Assembly: GCA_038330365.1 (NCBI GenBank)
Contig: JBBQNY010000002.1
Coordinates: 1 to 64,000 of the forward strand
Direction of reading: 5' to 3'
Origin: JBBQNY01 sp038330365
GTDB lineage: Bacteria; Pseudomonadota; Gammaproteobacteria; Xanthomonadales; Ahniellaceae
Length of the DNA stretch: 64,000 bases
The stretch's first letter is position 1. Each line of letters begins with the position of its first letter. A program made the position numbers and the translations under genes. The notes beneath the pieces were generated by a model. That model saw only the letters and a list, made by a program, of their open reading frames with translations, was not told the DNA's origin and searched no databases. This document shows, in pieces, positions 31,606-42,358 of the stretch.

Positions 31606-33732
31606 TCAGCTGGCGGCTTCGGCCGGTGCCGGTGCCGCCGCGGCATCGTCTTCCAGTGCCTTCATCGACAGGCGGATGCGACCCTGCTTGTCGACTTCCA
31701 GCACCTTGACGCGAACGATGTCGCCTTCCTTGAGCTTGTCGGAGACCTTCTCGACGCGATCGTTGGAGATCTGCGAGACGTGCACCAGTCCGTCCTTGCC
31801 GGGCGAGATGGTGACGAACGCGCCGAAGTCCATGATCTTCGCGACCTTGCCCTCGTAGACACGACCCGGCTCGACGTCCGAGGTGATCTGCTCGATGCGG
31901 TCCTTGGCAGCCTTGCCGGCGGCGGCGTCGACGGAAGCGATGGTGATGGTGCCGTCGTCCTGGATGTCGATCTGGGTGCCGGTTTCCTTGGTGATCGCCT
32001 GGATCACCGAGCCACCCTTGCCGATCACTTCGCGGATCTTGTCGGGATGGATCTTGATGGTGATGAGGCGCGGCGCGAAATCGGAAAGCTCGGCGCGCGG
32101 CGCGTTCAGCGCGTTCGCCATCTCACCGAGGATATGCAGTCGTCCCTGCTTGGCCTGGGCCAGCGCCACCTTCATGATCTCTTCGGTGATGCCCTGGATC
32201 TTGATGTCCATCTGCAGTGCGGAGATGCCGTTCTCGGTACCCGCAACCTTGAAGTCCATGTCGCCGAGATGATCCTCGTCACCGAGGATGTCGGACAGCA
32301 CCACGAAATCATTGGCTTCCTTGACCAGGCCCATGGCGATGCCGGCGACGGGCGCCTTGATCGGCACGCCCGCGTCCATCAGCGCCAGCGAAGAGCCGCA
32401 GACGGAGGCCATCGACGAGGAACCGTTCGATTCGGTGATCTCCGACACGACACGAATCGTGTACGGGAAGGATTCCATGGTCGGCATGACGGCTAGCACG
32501 CCGCGCTTGGCGAGGCGACCGTGGCCGATCTCGCGACGCTTCGGACCCATCATGCGGCCCGCTTCGCCGACCGAATAAGGAGGGAAGTTGTAGTGGAACA
32601 GGAAGTGTTCCTTGTACTCGCCGGACACCGCATCGATGATCTGGCCATCGCGGGCCGTACCCAAAGTGACGGCGACGATGGCCTGCGTCTCGCCGCGCGT
32701 GAACAGCGAGGAGCCGTGCACGCGGGGCAGGATGCCGACCCTGGACGAGATTGGACGCACGGTGTCGAGTGCGCGCCCGTCGATGCGGATCTTGCTGGCC
32801 AGTACCGAATCGCGCATGGTCTGGTATTCAAGCTCGCCGAATTCCTTCGACAGCTGCGCGGCTGTCCATGCCTGGCTTTCGCACTGCGGTGCCAGTGAGG
32901 CGAGCACGTCTTTCTTGAGCGCCGAGATGGCGTCCTTGCGCTCAAGCTTGTCGCGTACCGCGAAGGCCTGCGTCAGTCGGCCACCGATAGCGGTCTTGAG
33001 CGCTTCCACCATGCCTTCCTTTGGCGGCGGAGCGGACCAGGTCCACTTCGGTTTGCCGGCTTCGGCGACCATGGCGTTGATCGCCTCGATCGCGACCTGC
33101 ATCTGCTGGTGACCGAACATCACCGCGCCGAGCATCACGTCCTCGGACAGCTCCATGGCTTCGGATTCGACCATCAGGACCGCATTCGCAGTACCGGCGA
33201 CGACGAGTTCAAGCTTCGAATCAACGAGTTCGGACTTGGAGGGATTGAGCAGGTACTGGCCGTCCTTGTAGCCCACCTTGGCGGCGCCGATGGGGCCGTC
33301 GAAGGGCGCGCCCGACAGCGAAACCGCTGCCGATGCACCCAGCAGCGCGAGAATGTCGCCGTCGACTTCCGGATTCATCGACATGACCGTCGCAACTATC
33401 TGAACCTCGTTGCGGAAGCCATCGGGAAACAGCGGGCGGATCGGCCGATCAATCAGACGCGAGATCAGCGTTTCCTTCTCGGTCTGGCGACCTTCACGCT
33501 TGAAGAAGCCACCGGGAATGCGACCACCGGCGTAGAACTTTTCCTGGTAGTCGACCGTCAACGGGAAGAAATCCTGGCCTTCGCGGGCGGACCTGCTGGC
33601 GACGGCGCTGACCAGCAGCACCGTACCTTCGCACGACACCATGACCGCACCTCCGGCCTGGCGCGCGATCTCGCCGGTTTCGAGCGTGACTTTGTGATTT
33701 CCGAACTGGAACGTCTTGCTGACTTTCGCCAC
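31606..33732 (-). CDS. pnp: Polyribonucleotide nucleotidyltransferase (PNPase)
   Basis: Phosphorolytic 3'-5' exoribonuclease and degradosome component. 708 aa: RNase PH domain 1 (about 10-140), helical domain, RNase PH domain 2 (about 310-530) with the GSSSMASVCG motif and DILGDEDHLGDMDFKVAGT, KH domain (about 553-610, IREVIGKGGSVIQAI) and S1 domain (about 622-690, GRVYEGKVAKIMDFGAFV). The start is GTG 33732 with GGAGA 7 bases upstream. It follows rpsO by 24 bases, as in E. coli. The Ala/Glu/Pro-rich last 15 residues follow the S1 fold. Confidence 0.98.
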   Translation of the reverse strand: MAKVSKTFQFGNHKVTLETGEIARQAGGAVMVSCEGTVLLVSAVASRSAREGQDFFPLTVDYQEKFYAGGRIPGGFFKREGRQTEKETLISRLIDRPIRPLFPDGFRNEVQIVATVMSMNPEVDGDILALLGASAAVSLSGAPFDGPIGAAKVGYKDGQYLLNPSKSELVDSKLELVVAGTANAVLMVESEAMELSEDVMLGAVMFGHQQMQVAIEAINAMVAEAGKPKWTWSAPPPKEGMVEALKTAIGGRLTQAFAVRDKLERKDAISALKKDVLASLAPQCESQAWTAAQLSKEFGELEYQTMRDSVLASKIRIDGRALDTVRPISSRVGILPRVHGSSLFTRGETQAIVAVTLGTARDGQIIDAVSGEYKEHFLFHYNFPPYSVGEAGRMMGPKRREIGHGRLAKRGVLAVMPTMESFPYTIRVVSEITESNGSSSMASVCGSSLALMDAGVPIKAPVAGIAMGLVKEANDFVVLSDILGDEDHLGDMDFKVAGTENGISALQMDIKIQGITEEIMKVALAQAKQGRLHILGEMANALNAPRAELSDFAPRLITIKIHPDKIREVIGKGGSVIQAITKETGTQIDIQDDGTITIASVDAAAGKAAKDRIEQITSDVEPGRVYEGKVAKIMDFGAFVTISPGKDGLVHVSQISNDRVEKVSDKLKEGDIVRVKVLEVDKQGRIRLSMKALEDDAAAAPAPAEAAS

Positions 33733-33756
33733 GGGCGATTCTCCGTTGATTGCGGG

Positions 33757-34026
33757 TTAGCGGCGAATGCCGAGACGGCCGATCAACGTCTTGTAACGCT
33801 CGACGTCCTTCGACTTGAGATAATTCAGCAGCCGACGGCGCTGATTGACCATCTTCAGCAGTCCGCGGCGCGAGTGATGGTCCTTGGCATGAGTGCCGAA
33901 GTGCCCCATCAGGTGGGTGATACGTGCAGAGAGAAGCGCGACCTGCACCTCGGGCGAGCCGGTATCGCTGGCTCCGCGCTTGTAATCGGTGATGATCTGG
34001 CTGGTTTGTTCGGTGGAAAGGGACAT
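33757..34026 (-). CDS. rpsO: 30S ribosomal protein S15
   Basis: Primary 16S rRNA-binding protein of the small subunit platform. 89 aa, exact family length: SLSTEQTSQIITDYKRGASDTGSPEVQVALL at the start (residues 2-32), GTHAKDHHSRRGLLKMVNQRRRLLNYLK in the middle (49-76) and IGRLGIRR at the end. It has its own promoter about 94 bases upstream, so rpsO-pnp can be expressed independently of the rimP-truB genes. Confidence 0.98.
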   Translation of the reverse strand: MSLSTEQTSQIITDYKRGASDTGSPEVQVALLSARITHLMGHFGTHAKDHHSRRGLLKMVNQRRRLLNYLKSKDVERYKTLIGRLGIRR

Positions 34027-34119
34027 GCGAGAGAAACTCCGGAACAGATGACCGGGCCCGCGCGCGCCGATCGCGTCGCAGCCGCCAGATCAGAATTGGT
34101 CTGCTTGAAAAAGCCCGGC

Positions 34120-34149
34120 ATTGTAGTCCGGTTCACCCCGGAGCTTCAA
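34120..34149 (-). promoter_or_regulatory. Sigma-70 promoter of rpsO-pnp
   Basis: On the minus strand TTGAAG (34149-34144), an 18-base spacer and TACAAT (34125-34120). It sits in the 240-base gap between truB and rpsO and leaves a leader of about 85 bases, where S15 autoregulation would act in E. coli. Confidence 0.75.
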
Positions 34150-34266
34150 GGATCAGCCGCTCACCCGAACCACGGAGGGCGCCCGTCGAGTCTTTGATTC
34201 ACCCTGGCGGGCTTGTCTGCGGCGGCAAAGCCAGGTTAATGAATATCTGGGCACACGAGTTGAAAA

Positions 34267-35223
34267 TCAGTCCGGTTCCGCCGCCGCTCCGGGCAATGAA
34301 TGCCCCGAATCCGAACCCGCAGCGGCGATGTCCGCCAGCACGCGCCGCGCGCGCAGTGTCCCGCGCTCGTCTACCACGGCCAGTCCGACTATTTCTCCCC
34401 TTTCATCCGCCACCACGACCGGATCCGCGTGCCTGAGTGCGCCGTGGCCCCCGATTCCCTGACCCTGCCGAAAGCGGGCCGATGACGCCGCATCAAGACG
34501 AACCTGGTCGAACCGGGACAATGCGGCGGCGATCGGCAGCAAGCGGTGACGCAGGCCAATACCCTGCTCCAGGACTTCGTCGAGCGTAACCATCGCCTGA
34601 CCCGCGAAGGGATCCACCCACAGTCGACGCAGACCCGCAAGGTGCGCGCCGCAACCCAGCGCGGCGCCGAGGTCGCGCGCGATGCTGCGGATATAGGTCC
34701 CACTACCGCATTCGATCTCGCATTCGATCCGGGTGCCTTCGCAATGGATGGAATCGATCGCGAATACTTCGACCTCGCGCTCGGGCACCTCGAAGGTCTC
34801 ACCCCGACGCGCGCGCCGGTAGAGCGGCACGCCCTGCTGTTTCAGAGCGGAAAACATGGGAGGACGCTGGCGGATGCGGCCGACGAATCGGGACAGCTCC
34901 TGCACGGACCGTTCCCGCACCTCGTCTGAGGGAGGGCATTCGGCGAGTACCTCGCCCTCGGCGTCGTCGGTGGAGGTAACCACTCCGAGCTGGATTTCCG
35001 CCCGGTAACGCTTGCGCGCACCGAGGATAAGGCCGGCGATCTTGGTGGCTTCGCCGAAGCACAGCGGAAGCATTCCCGACGCCAGTGGGTCGAGGCTACC
35101 GGTGTGACCCGCCTTGGCAGCACCGAGAGCGAAGCGCGCACGCTGCAGGACCTGGCTGGAGGAGGATCCGAGCGGCTTGTCCAGCAACAGCACGCCGTGC
35201 ACGGGCTCGCTCGTCCGTCCCAT
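34267..35223 (-). CDS. truB: tRNA pseudouridine(55) synthase TruB
   Basis: Forms pseudouridine 55 in the T-loop of all tRNAs. 318 aa. The catalytic Asp lies in KAGHTGSLDPLASGMLPLCFG (Asp about 44), preceded by GVLLLDKPLGSSS. The KR/L motifs GSGTYIRSIARDLG (about 176-189) complete the active site. The C-terminal PUA-like extension (about 250-318) is present; the last 15 residues are Ser/Gly/Ala-rich. It follows rbfA by 51 bases. Confidence 0.96.
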   Translation of the reverse strand: MGRTSEPVHGVLLLDKPLGSSSSQVLQRARFALGAAKAGHTGSLDPLASGMLPLCFGEATKIAGLILGARKRYRAEIQLGVVTSTDDAEGEVLAECPPSDEVRERSVQELSRFVGRIRQRPPMFSALKQQGVPLYRRARRGETFEVPEREVEVFAIDSIHCEGTRIECEIECGSGTYIRSIARDLGAALGCGAHLAGLRRLWVDPFAGQAMVTLDEVLEQGIGLRHRLLPIAAALSRFDQVRLDAASSARFRQGQGIGGHGALRHADPVVVADERGEIVGLAVVDERGTLRARRVLADIAAAGSDSGHSLPGAAAEPD

Positions 35224-35274
35224 TTCAGCGGCCTGCCAACAGGTTCCAGATGCCGGCGGCTGGCTTGTCCTGCG

Positions 35275-35664
35275 TCACGACTCGGAAGTGTCGTCGTCCG
35301 ACGTCGGAAGTTCGGAATCGGGAGCGAGACCCTGCAGCAGGCGCTCGATACGGTCGCCGCGATCGACGGAGTCGTCGTAGAAGAAGTGCAGCTCGGGGAC
35401 GGCGCGCAATTTCACGCGGCTCGCCAGTTGGCGGCGGATCTCCTTGCCAAGCCCCTTGAGCGCCTTGATGCCGGCCTCGGCCTGCGCCGGATCGAGCGTC
35501 GTGACGAAGACGTTCGCGTGCGCCAGATCCCGCGTGATCTCGACATCGGAAACCGACATCGATGGCAGTCCTTCGTCGCGCACGGCTTCGTGCACGAGCT
35601 GGCCGAGATCCTTGCGCAGCAGGGAGGCGACGCGATCGGTTCGCTTGAAGCTTTGCTGGGACAT
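35275..35664 (-). CDS. rbfA: 30S ribosome-binding factor RbfA
   Basis: Assists late maturation of 16S rRNA and cold adaptation. 129 aa from ATG 35664; the frame is open further upstream, but the family starts at SQQSFKRTDRVASLLRKDLG. KH-like fold with EITRDLAHANVFVTT (about 43-57) and the conserved VPELHFFYDDSVDRGDRIERLL (about 96-117), followed by an acidic Asp/Ser tail. It lies between infB and truB in the standard order. Confidence 0.96.
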   Translation of the reverse strand: MSQQSFKRTDRVASLLRKDLGQLVHEAVRDEGLPSMSVSDVEITRDLAHANVFVTTLDPAQAEAGIKALKGLGKEIRRQLASRVKLRAVPELHFFYDDSVDRGDRIERLLQGLAPDSELPTSDDDTSES

Positions 35665-35775
35665 GGCGTCGCTGCTCCGTTCAATGGTCGGACCCGAGTC
35701 TACGGTCACCCGCTGAACCGGGAATCGGGAACGCCGGGCCCGTCTGTACCGGACCCGGCAGGTTCGGTCACCGAA

Positions 35776-38403
<2,628 letters not shown>

Positions 38404-38462
38404 TCTGGGCGCTCCCGCGTATTCCCGCTTTGCGTGCTGCGTAATGCGATACCGGCCTGGGC

Positions 38463-39977
38463 TCAGCCCTGGGCCTGTTCGAGCTCCATGCGAGCCAGCA
38501 TCGGGGCTCGCGCGGCCATGATCAATGCCGCTGCGCGCTCCTCGTCGAGCCCTTCAATGTCGCTGATTTCGTCCGTCGCCATGTCGGCCAGATCGTCCAG
38601 CGTGCGCACACCGCGCTCCGCCAGGGCGAAGGCAACGGCATCGTCCATGCCTTCCAGTTCCAGCAGTTCGGCGCTGGGCGCGTGTTCGTCGAGGTCCTCC
38701 TCGGCCGCGAGCATCTGGTTGAGCAGCGCGTCGCGCGCACGCTCCCGCAGCTCGGCGACGATGTCGGCGTCGAACTCCTCGACCGCCAGCAGCTCGGAGT
38801 CCGGTACGTAGGCGATTTCCTCGACGCTCGAGAAACCCTCCTGCACCAGGATCGATGCAATCTCGCTGTCGACCTCGAGCTTCAGCATGAACAGTTCGCG
38901 TGCAGCATCCTGTTCGGCCTCGGATTTCTGCCGCACCTGGTCCTGCGTCATCACGTTGAGATGCCAGCCCGTGAGCTTGCTCGCCAGTCGCACGTTCTGG
39001 CCACCGCGACCGATGGCCTTGGACAGCTCGGCTTCGGCAACCGCCAGATCCATGCTGTGCTTGTCCTCGTCGACGATGATCGACTGGACCTCGGCCGGCG
39101 CCATCGCATTGATAACGAACTGCGCCGGATTGTCATTCCACAGGATGATGTCGACGCGCTCGCCGTTGAGCTCGTTGGTCACGGCCTGCACGCGCGAACC
39201 GCGCATGCCGATGCAGGCGCCGATCGGATCGGTGCGATGGTCGTGCGCGCGCACTGCGATTTTGGCGCGATCCCCCGCGTCGCGGGCGCAGGCCATGATC
39301 TCAACCAGACCCTGCCCCACCTCCGGTACCTCGATCTTGAACAGCTCCATCATCAGTTCCGGAGCGCTGCGGGAAATGAACAACTGCGGGCCGCGTGCTT
39401 CGGTGCGGATTTCCTGCAGAAAACCGCGCAACCGGTCACCCGGGCGTACCGCTTCGCGCGGAATCGCGCGCTCGCGCGGCACGAAAGCCTCGGCGTTGCC
39501 GCCAAGGTCGACATATATGTTGCCGCGCTCGACCCGCTTGACGATGCCCGTCACCAGCTCGCCAACCCGGTCCTTGTAGTCGTCCGCGACCTGCGCACGC
39601 TCGGCCTCGCGCACGCGCTGCACAATGACCTGCTTGGCGGCCTGCGCCTGGATGCGACCGAACTCCGCGTTGGCGATCTGCTCTTCAATGTAGCCGCCGA
39701 CTTCGGAGTCGTCCTTTTCATCGAGCGCGTCCATGAGTCGCAACTGCCGCTCCGGCGACTCCATCACGACTTCATCGGCCACGATTTCCCAACGGCGGAA
39801 GGTCTCGTACTCGCCGGAATTCGGATCAATGTGGACGCGGATCTCCACGTCCTGTTCGTCGTAACGCTTCTTGGCGGCCGAGGCCAGAGCCGCCTCAAGC
39901 GCGTCGATGATGACGGCCTTGGGCACTCCCTTCTCGTTCGCGACTGCATCGACCACCAGCAGCATTTCTCTGCTCAT
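38463..39977 (-). CDS. nusA: Transcription termination/antitermination factor NusA
   Basis: RNA polymerase-associated factor for pausing, termination and antitermination. 504 aa: N-terminal polymerase-binding domain (about 1-125), S1 domain (about 135-200, GELVTGIVKRVERGNIYVDLG), two KH domains (about 230-350, with GMRGSRVQAVTNELNGERVDI split across residues 249-269) and two acidic helix-hairpin-helix repeats (about 365-495) as in gammaproteobacterial NusA. Its ATG overlaps the rimP stop (TAATG), so the genes are coupled. Two intrinsic terminators upstream of rimP could be its own regulatory targets. Confidence 0.98.
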   Translation of the reverse strand: MSREMLLVVDAVANEKGVPKAVIIDALEAALASAAKKRYDEQDVEIRVHIDPNSGEYETFRRWEIVADEVVMESPERQLRLMDALDEKDDSEVGGYIEEQIANAEFGRIQAQAAKQVIVQRVREAERAQVADDYKDRVGELVTGIVKRVERGNIYVDLGGNAEAFVPRERAIPREAVRPGDRLRGFLQEIRTEARGPQLFISRSAPELMMELFKIEVPEVGQGLVEIMACARDAGDRAKIAVRAHDHRTDPIGACIGMRGSRVQAVTNELNGERVDIILWNDNPAQFVINAMAPAEVQSIIVDEDKHSMDLAVAEAELSKAIGRGGQNVRLASKLTGWHLNVMTQDQVRQKSEAEQDAARELFMLKLEVDSEIASILVQEGFSSVEEIAYVPDSELLAVEEFDADIVAELRERARDALLNQMLAAEEDLDEHAPSAELLELEGMDDAVAFALAERGVRTLDDLADMATDEISDIEGLDEERAAALIMAARAPMLARMELEQAQG

Positions 39978-40555
39978 TATCTGGACTCCTGCGGGGCACG
40001 CGGCTGGCGTGCCCGGTTGTTCGGATTCTTGTCTTGCGGCTTTGCCGCCTTTACGCCGGCGGATTTGCTGCCCGGCTTGTTGGATCGGCCCGGAAGGATC
40101 GTGTCGAAGTCGGGAACCAGCCGCGCCTTGGCGACGTTTCCAAACTCGAACTTGAAATCGTTGCCATCAACGTCCACGACCACCGAAGTACCCTGCACCT
40201 GCATGATGCGACCCTGCAGACGCCGCCTTCCGTCCTGCGGCACGTTGAGTGTCACTTTCGCGACCTCGCCCATGTGCTTCTCGAACTGCGCAGCGCTGAA
40301 CAGGGGCCGGTCCAGCCCGGGAGACGAAACCTCCAGGGTGTAACGACTCTGGATCGGATCTTCGACATCCATAAGCGCCGCGATTTCGCGACTGGCGCGT
40401 TCGCAATCCTCAACCGTCACTGCCCGTCCCGCCGTGTCGATGTAGACACGCAACAGGCTGTTGCTCGCGTGCGGCGCGTACTCGATGCCGAGACATTCGA
40501 GTCCGAGCGCTTCGAGCGCGGGCGAGATCAGTGCGATGAGGCGGTCTTCTTTCAT
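39977..40555 (-). CDS. rimP: Ribosome maturation factor RimP with a basic tail
   Basis: Needed for 30S subunit assembly. 192 aa from ATG 40555; E. coli RimP is about 150. Core: MKEDRLIALISPALEALG, LRVYIDTAG, DVEDPIQSRYTLEVSSPGLDRPLF (about 62-85) and the SH3-like C-terminal part with VVVDVDGNDFKFEFGNVAKARLVPDF. The extra 38 residues are Lys/Pro/Gln/Arg-rich (SNKPGSKSAGVKAAKPQ) and probably disordered. The start codon has only a weak upstream match. The gene begins 41 bases after a strong terminator, so its expression probably depends on readthrough or a weak promoter. Confidence 0.95.
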   Translation of the reverse strand: MKEDRLIALISPALEALGLECLGIEYAPHASNSLLRVYIDTAGRAVTVEDCERASREIAALMDVEDPIQSRYTLEVSSPGLDRPLFSAAQFEKHMGEVAKVTLNVPQDGRRRLQGRIMQVQGTSVVVDVDGNDFKFEFGNVAKARLVPDFDTILPGRSNKPGSKSAGVKAAKPQDKNPNNRARQPRAPQESR

Positions 40556-40596
40556 CCCGGCGAATGCGATTCCTGTCGAAACTTGCCAATTGCGGC

Positions 40597-40621
40597 AAAA
40601 AAAAATGGGCCAACGGCCCAT
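40597..40621 (-). terminator. Intrinsic terminator between tRNA-fMet and rimP
   Basis: On the minus strand ATGGGCC, loop GTT, GGCCCAT, then eight further T residues. It lies 41 bases before the rimP ATG and would cut transcription entering the rimP-nusA-infB genes. Confidence 0.85.
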
Positions 40622-40691
40622 CCTGAAAAACACGGATGTCAAGCGCCCGCGTCCTTGCGGTACCCACGATCGGAACTCCGGAGAGTCGAAC

Positions 40692-40717
40692 AAAAAAGGC
40701 CCCACGACGGAGGCCTT
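40692..40717 (-). terminator. Intrinsic terminator directly after tRNA-fMet
   Basis: On the minus strand AAGGCC, a 10-base loop region, GGCCTT and four more T residues, 10 bases after the tRNA CCA end. First of two terminators before rimP. Confidence 0.7.
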
Positions 40718-40727
40718 CCAGAATCGT

Positions 40728-40804
40728 TGGTAGCGGGGGCAGGATTTGAACCTGCGACCTTCGGGTTATGAGCCCGACGAGCTGCCAGACTGCTCCACCC
40801 CGCA
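40728..40804 (-). tRNA. metY: Initiator tRNA-fMet (anticodon CAU)
   Basis: 77-nt cloverleaf, anticodon loop CTCATAA flanked by the three G-C pairs (GGG/CCC) typical of initiators. Positions 1 and 72 are T and T, an unpaired end as initiators require, but not the common C1-A72. Discriminator A, CCA encoded. It heads the rimP-nusA-infB group, like metY in E. coli. Confidence 0.95.
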
Positions 40805-40817
40805 TCAGCCGTCGCGC

Positions 40818-40847
40818 ATTCTAGCCGCCCGTGCCCTTGTGCCGCAA
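40818..40847 (-). promoter_or_regulatory. Sigma-70 promoter of tRNA-fMet (and rimP group by readthrough)
   Basis: On the minus strand TTGCGG (40847-40842), an 18-base spacer, TAGAAT (40823-40818) and a GC-rich discriminator. The -10 ends 13 bases before the mature tRNA 5' end. Confidence 0.65.
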
Positions 40848-40897
40848 GCCGAGTGTTCTGCTGAAGGTTGCAGGGACCCGACTCGATTCAGCCTCGT

Positions 40898-42355
40898 TCA
40901 TGTCGGGATGGCGCGCAGGCACCACGTCAGAAGCGGGGCGCCGAACAGGAACAGGGCGACCAGTGCCATGCCGTTGGCGCCGAGTGTCCAGCGCGCTGTG
41001 CGGTCGGCCGTCATCTCGAAATGATCGTCGACAGGGAGGTCATCGAAATACATGACCTTGATGACTCTGAGGTAATAGAACGCCCCGATCACGGCGAACG
41101 CAACGGCCGCGATCGCGAGCCACAGCATGCCGGCGTCGAGCGCGGAGCGGATCACCAGGATCTTCGCACTGAAGCCGATAAAGCCCGGAATTCCGGTGAG
41201 CGAAGCCATGACGCCGAGCATCACCAGCGCCAGCCAGGGATGCTGGCGATTGAGTCCGCGCAGATCATCGATGTCTTCGATTTCGCGCCCGTCACGGCGC
41301 AGCACCAGCAGCACGCCGAAGGCCGCCGCGGTCGCGAGTGCGTAGGTCACGGCATAGAACGTCGCAGCCTGGTAGCCGGACCGGTCCGCGGCCACCATGC
41401 CCATGAGCAGGAACCCCATATGCGAAATGGTGGAATAGGCGAGCATGCGCTTGATGTTTTTCTGCGCCAGCGCGAAGACATTGCCGAGGCCCATCGAGGC
41501 CACCGCCATCACGCCGAGGATCAGCGTCCAGTTCAGGCTCATCGAGGGCAGCCCACTCACCAGCATGCGGAACAGCATTCCGAACGCGGCAATCTTGGGT
41601 GCCGAGGCGATGAACAACGTGACCGCCGTGGGTGCGCCCTCGTAAACGTCGGGAATCCACATGTGGAATGGCACCGCTCCGAGCTTGAACGCCAGCCCGA
41701 CGATCGCGAACACCAGCCCGAATGCGAGCAGCCCGCGCTCGTAGCCGACGGTGCTGATTGCCGCCAACTCGTCGAGCTGCAACGTTCCGGTCGCGCCGTA
41801 GAGCAGCGACATGCCGTAAAGCAGCAGTCCGGATGCGAGCGCGCCGAGCACGAAGTACTTCATCGCGGCTTCCGACGATCGGCCCGAATCACGATTCAGT
41901 GCGACCAGCGCGTAGCTCGACAACGACATGAGCTCGAGCCCGAGATAAAGCATCAGCAGGTTTCCGCTCGAAACCTGCAACATCATTCCGAGTACGGCGA
42001 ACAGCACCAGCAGATAGAACTCGCCACTGAACAGTGAGGTGCGAATCAGATAAGGCTTGGCATAGATCAGCACCAGCGCAGTGGTGCCGAGGATGAACAG
42101 CTTGAGCAGGTCAGCCAGACCGTCGCGCAGGTGCATTCCAGCGAATGCGGTGACAGCTCCCCCATCGGTTGCAGGCAGGGCCCAAACCAGCACACCCGTC
42201 AGCAGCAGCGCCAGCAGCGACAACACGTGTGTCACCACGCGGCGCGATTCGGAAATGAAAAGATCCGCAAGCAGGATCACGCAGGTGGCAGCGAGCAGGA
42301 ACAGCTCGGGCGCCATGGCGGTCAGATCCTGGATCGAGAAGGCAGGAACGTTCAT
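40898..42355 (-). CDS. nuoN: NADH-quinone oxidoreductase subunit N
   Basis: Antiporter-like proton-pumping subunit of complex I. 485 aa with about 14 hydrophobic helices and the Proton_antipo_M region (LMLYLGLELMSLSSYALVAL, about 133-152) including the conserved Glu. KLGAVPFHMWIPDVYEGAPT (about 234-253) and the broken-helix segment around YSTISHMGFLLMG follow. Last nuo gene; its ATG starts 3 bases after the nuoM stop. The next gene downstream is tRNA-fMet with its own promoter. Confidence 0.97.
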   Translation of the reverse strand: MNVPAFSIQDLTAMAPELFLLAATCVILLADLFISESRRVVTHVLSLLALLLTGVLVWALPATDGGAVTAFAGMHLRDGLADLLKLFILGTTALVLIYAKPYLIRTSLFSGEFYLLVLFAVLGMMLQVSSGNLLMLYLGLELMSLSSYALVALNRDSGRSSEAAMKYFVLGALASGLLLYGMSLLYGATGTLQLDELAAISTVGYERGLLAFGLVFAIVGLAFKLGAVPFHMWIPDVYEGAPTAVTLFIASAPKIAAFGMLFRMLVSGLPSMSLNWTLILGVMAVASMGLGNVFALAQKNIKRMLAYSTISHMGFLLMGMVAADRSGYQAATFYAVTYALATAAAFGVLLVLRRDGREIEDIDDLRGLNRQHPWLALVMLGVMASLTGIPGFIGFSAKILVIRSALDAGMLWLAIAAVAFAVIGAFYYLRVIKVMYFDDLPVDDHFEMTADRTARWTLGANGMALVALFLFGAPLLTWCLRAIPT

Positions 42356-42358
42356 GGC

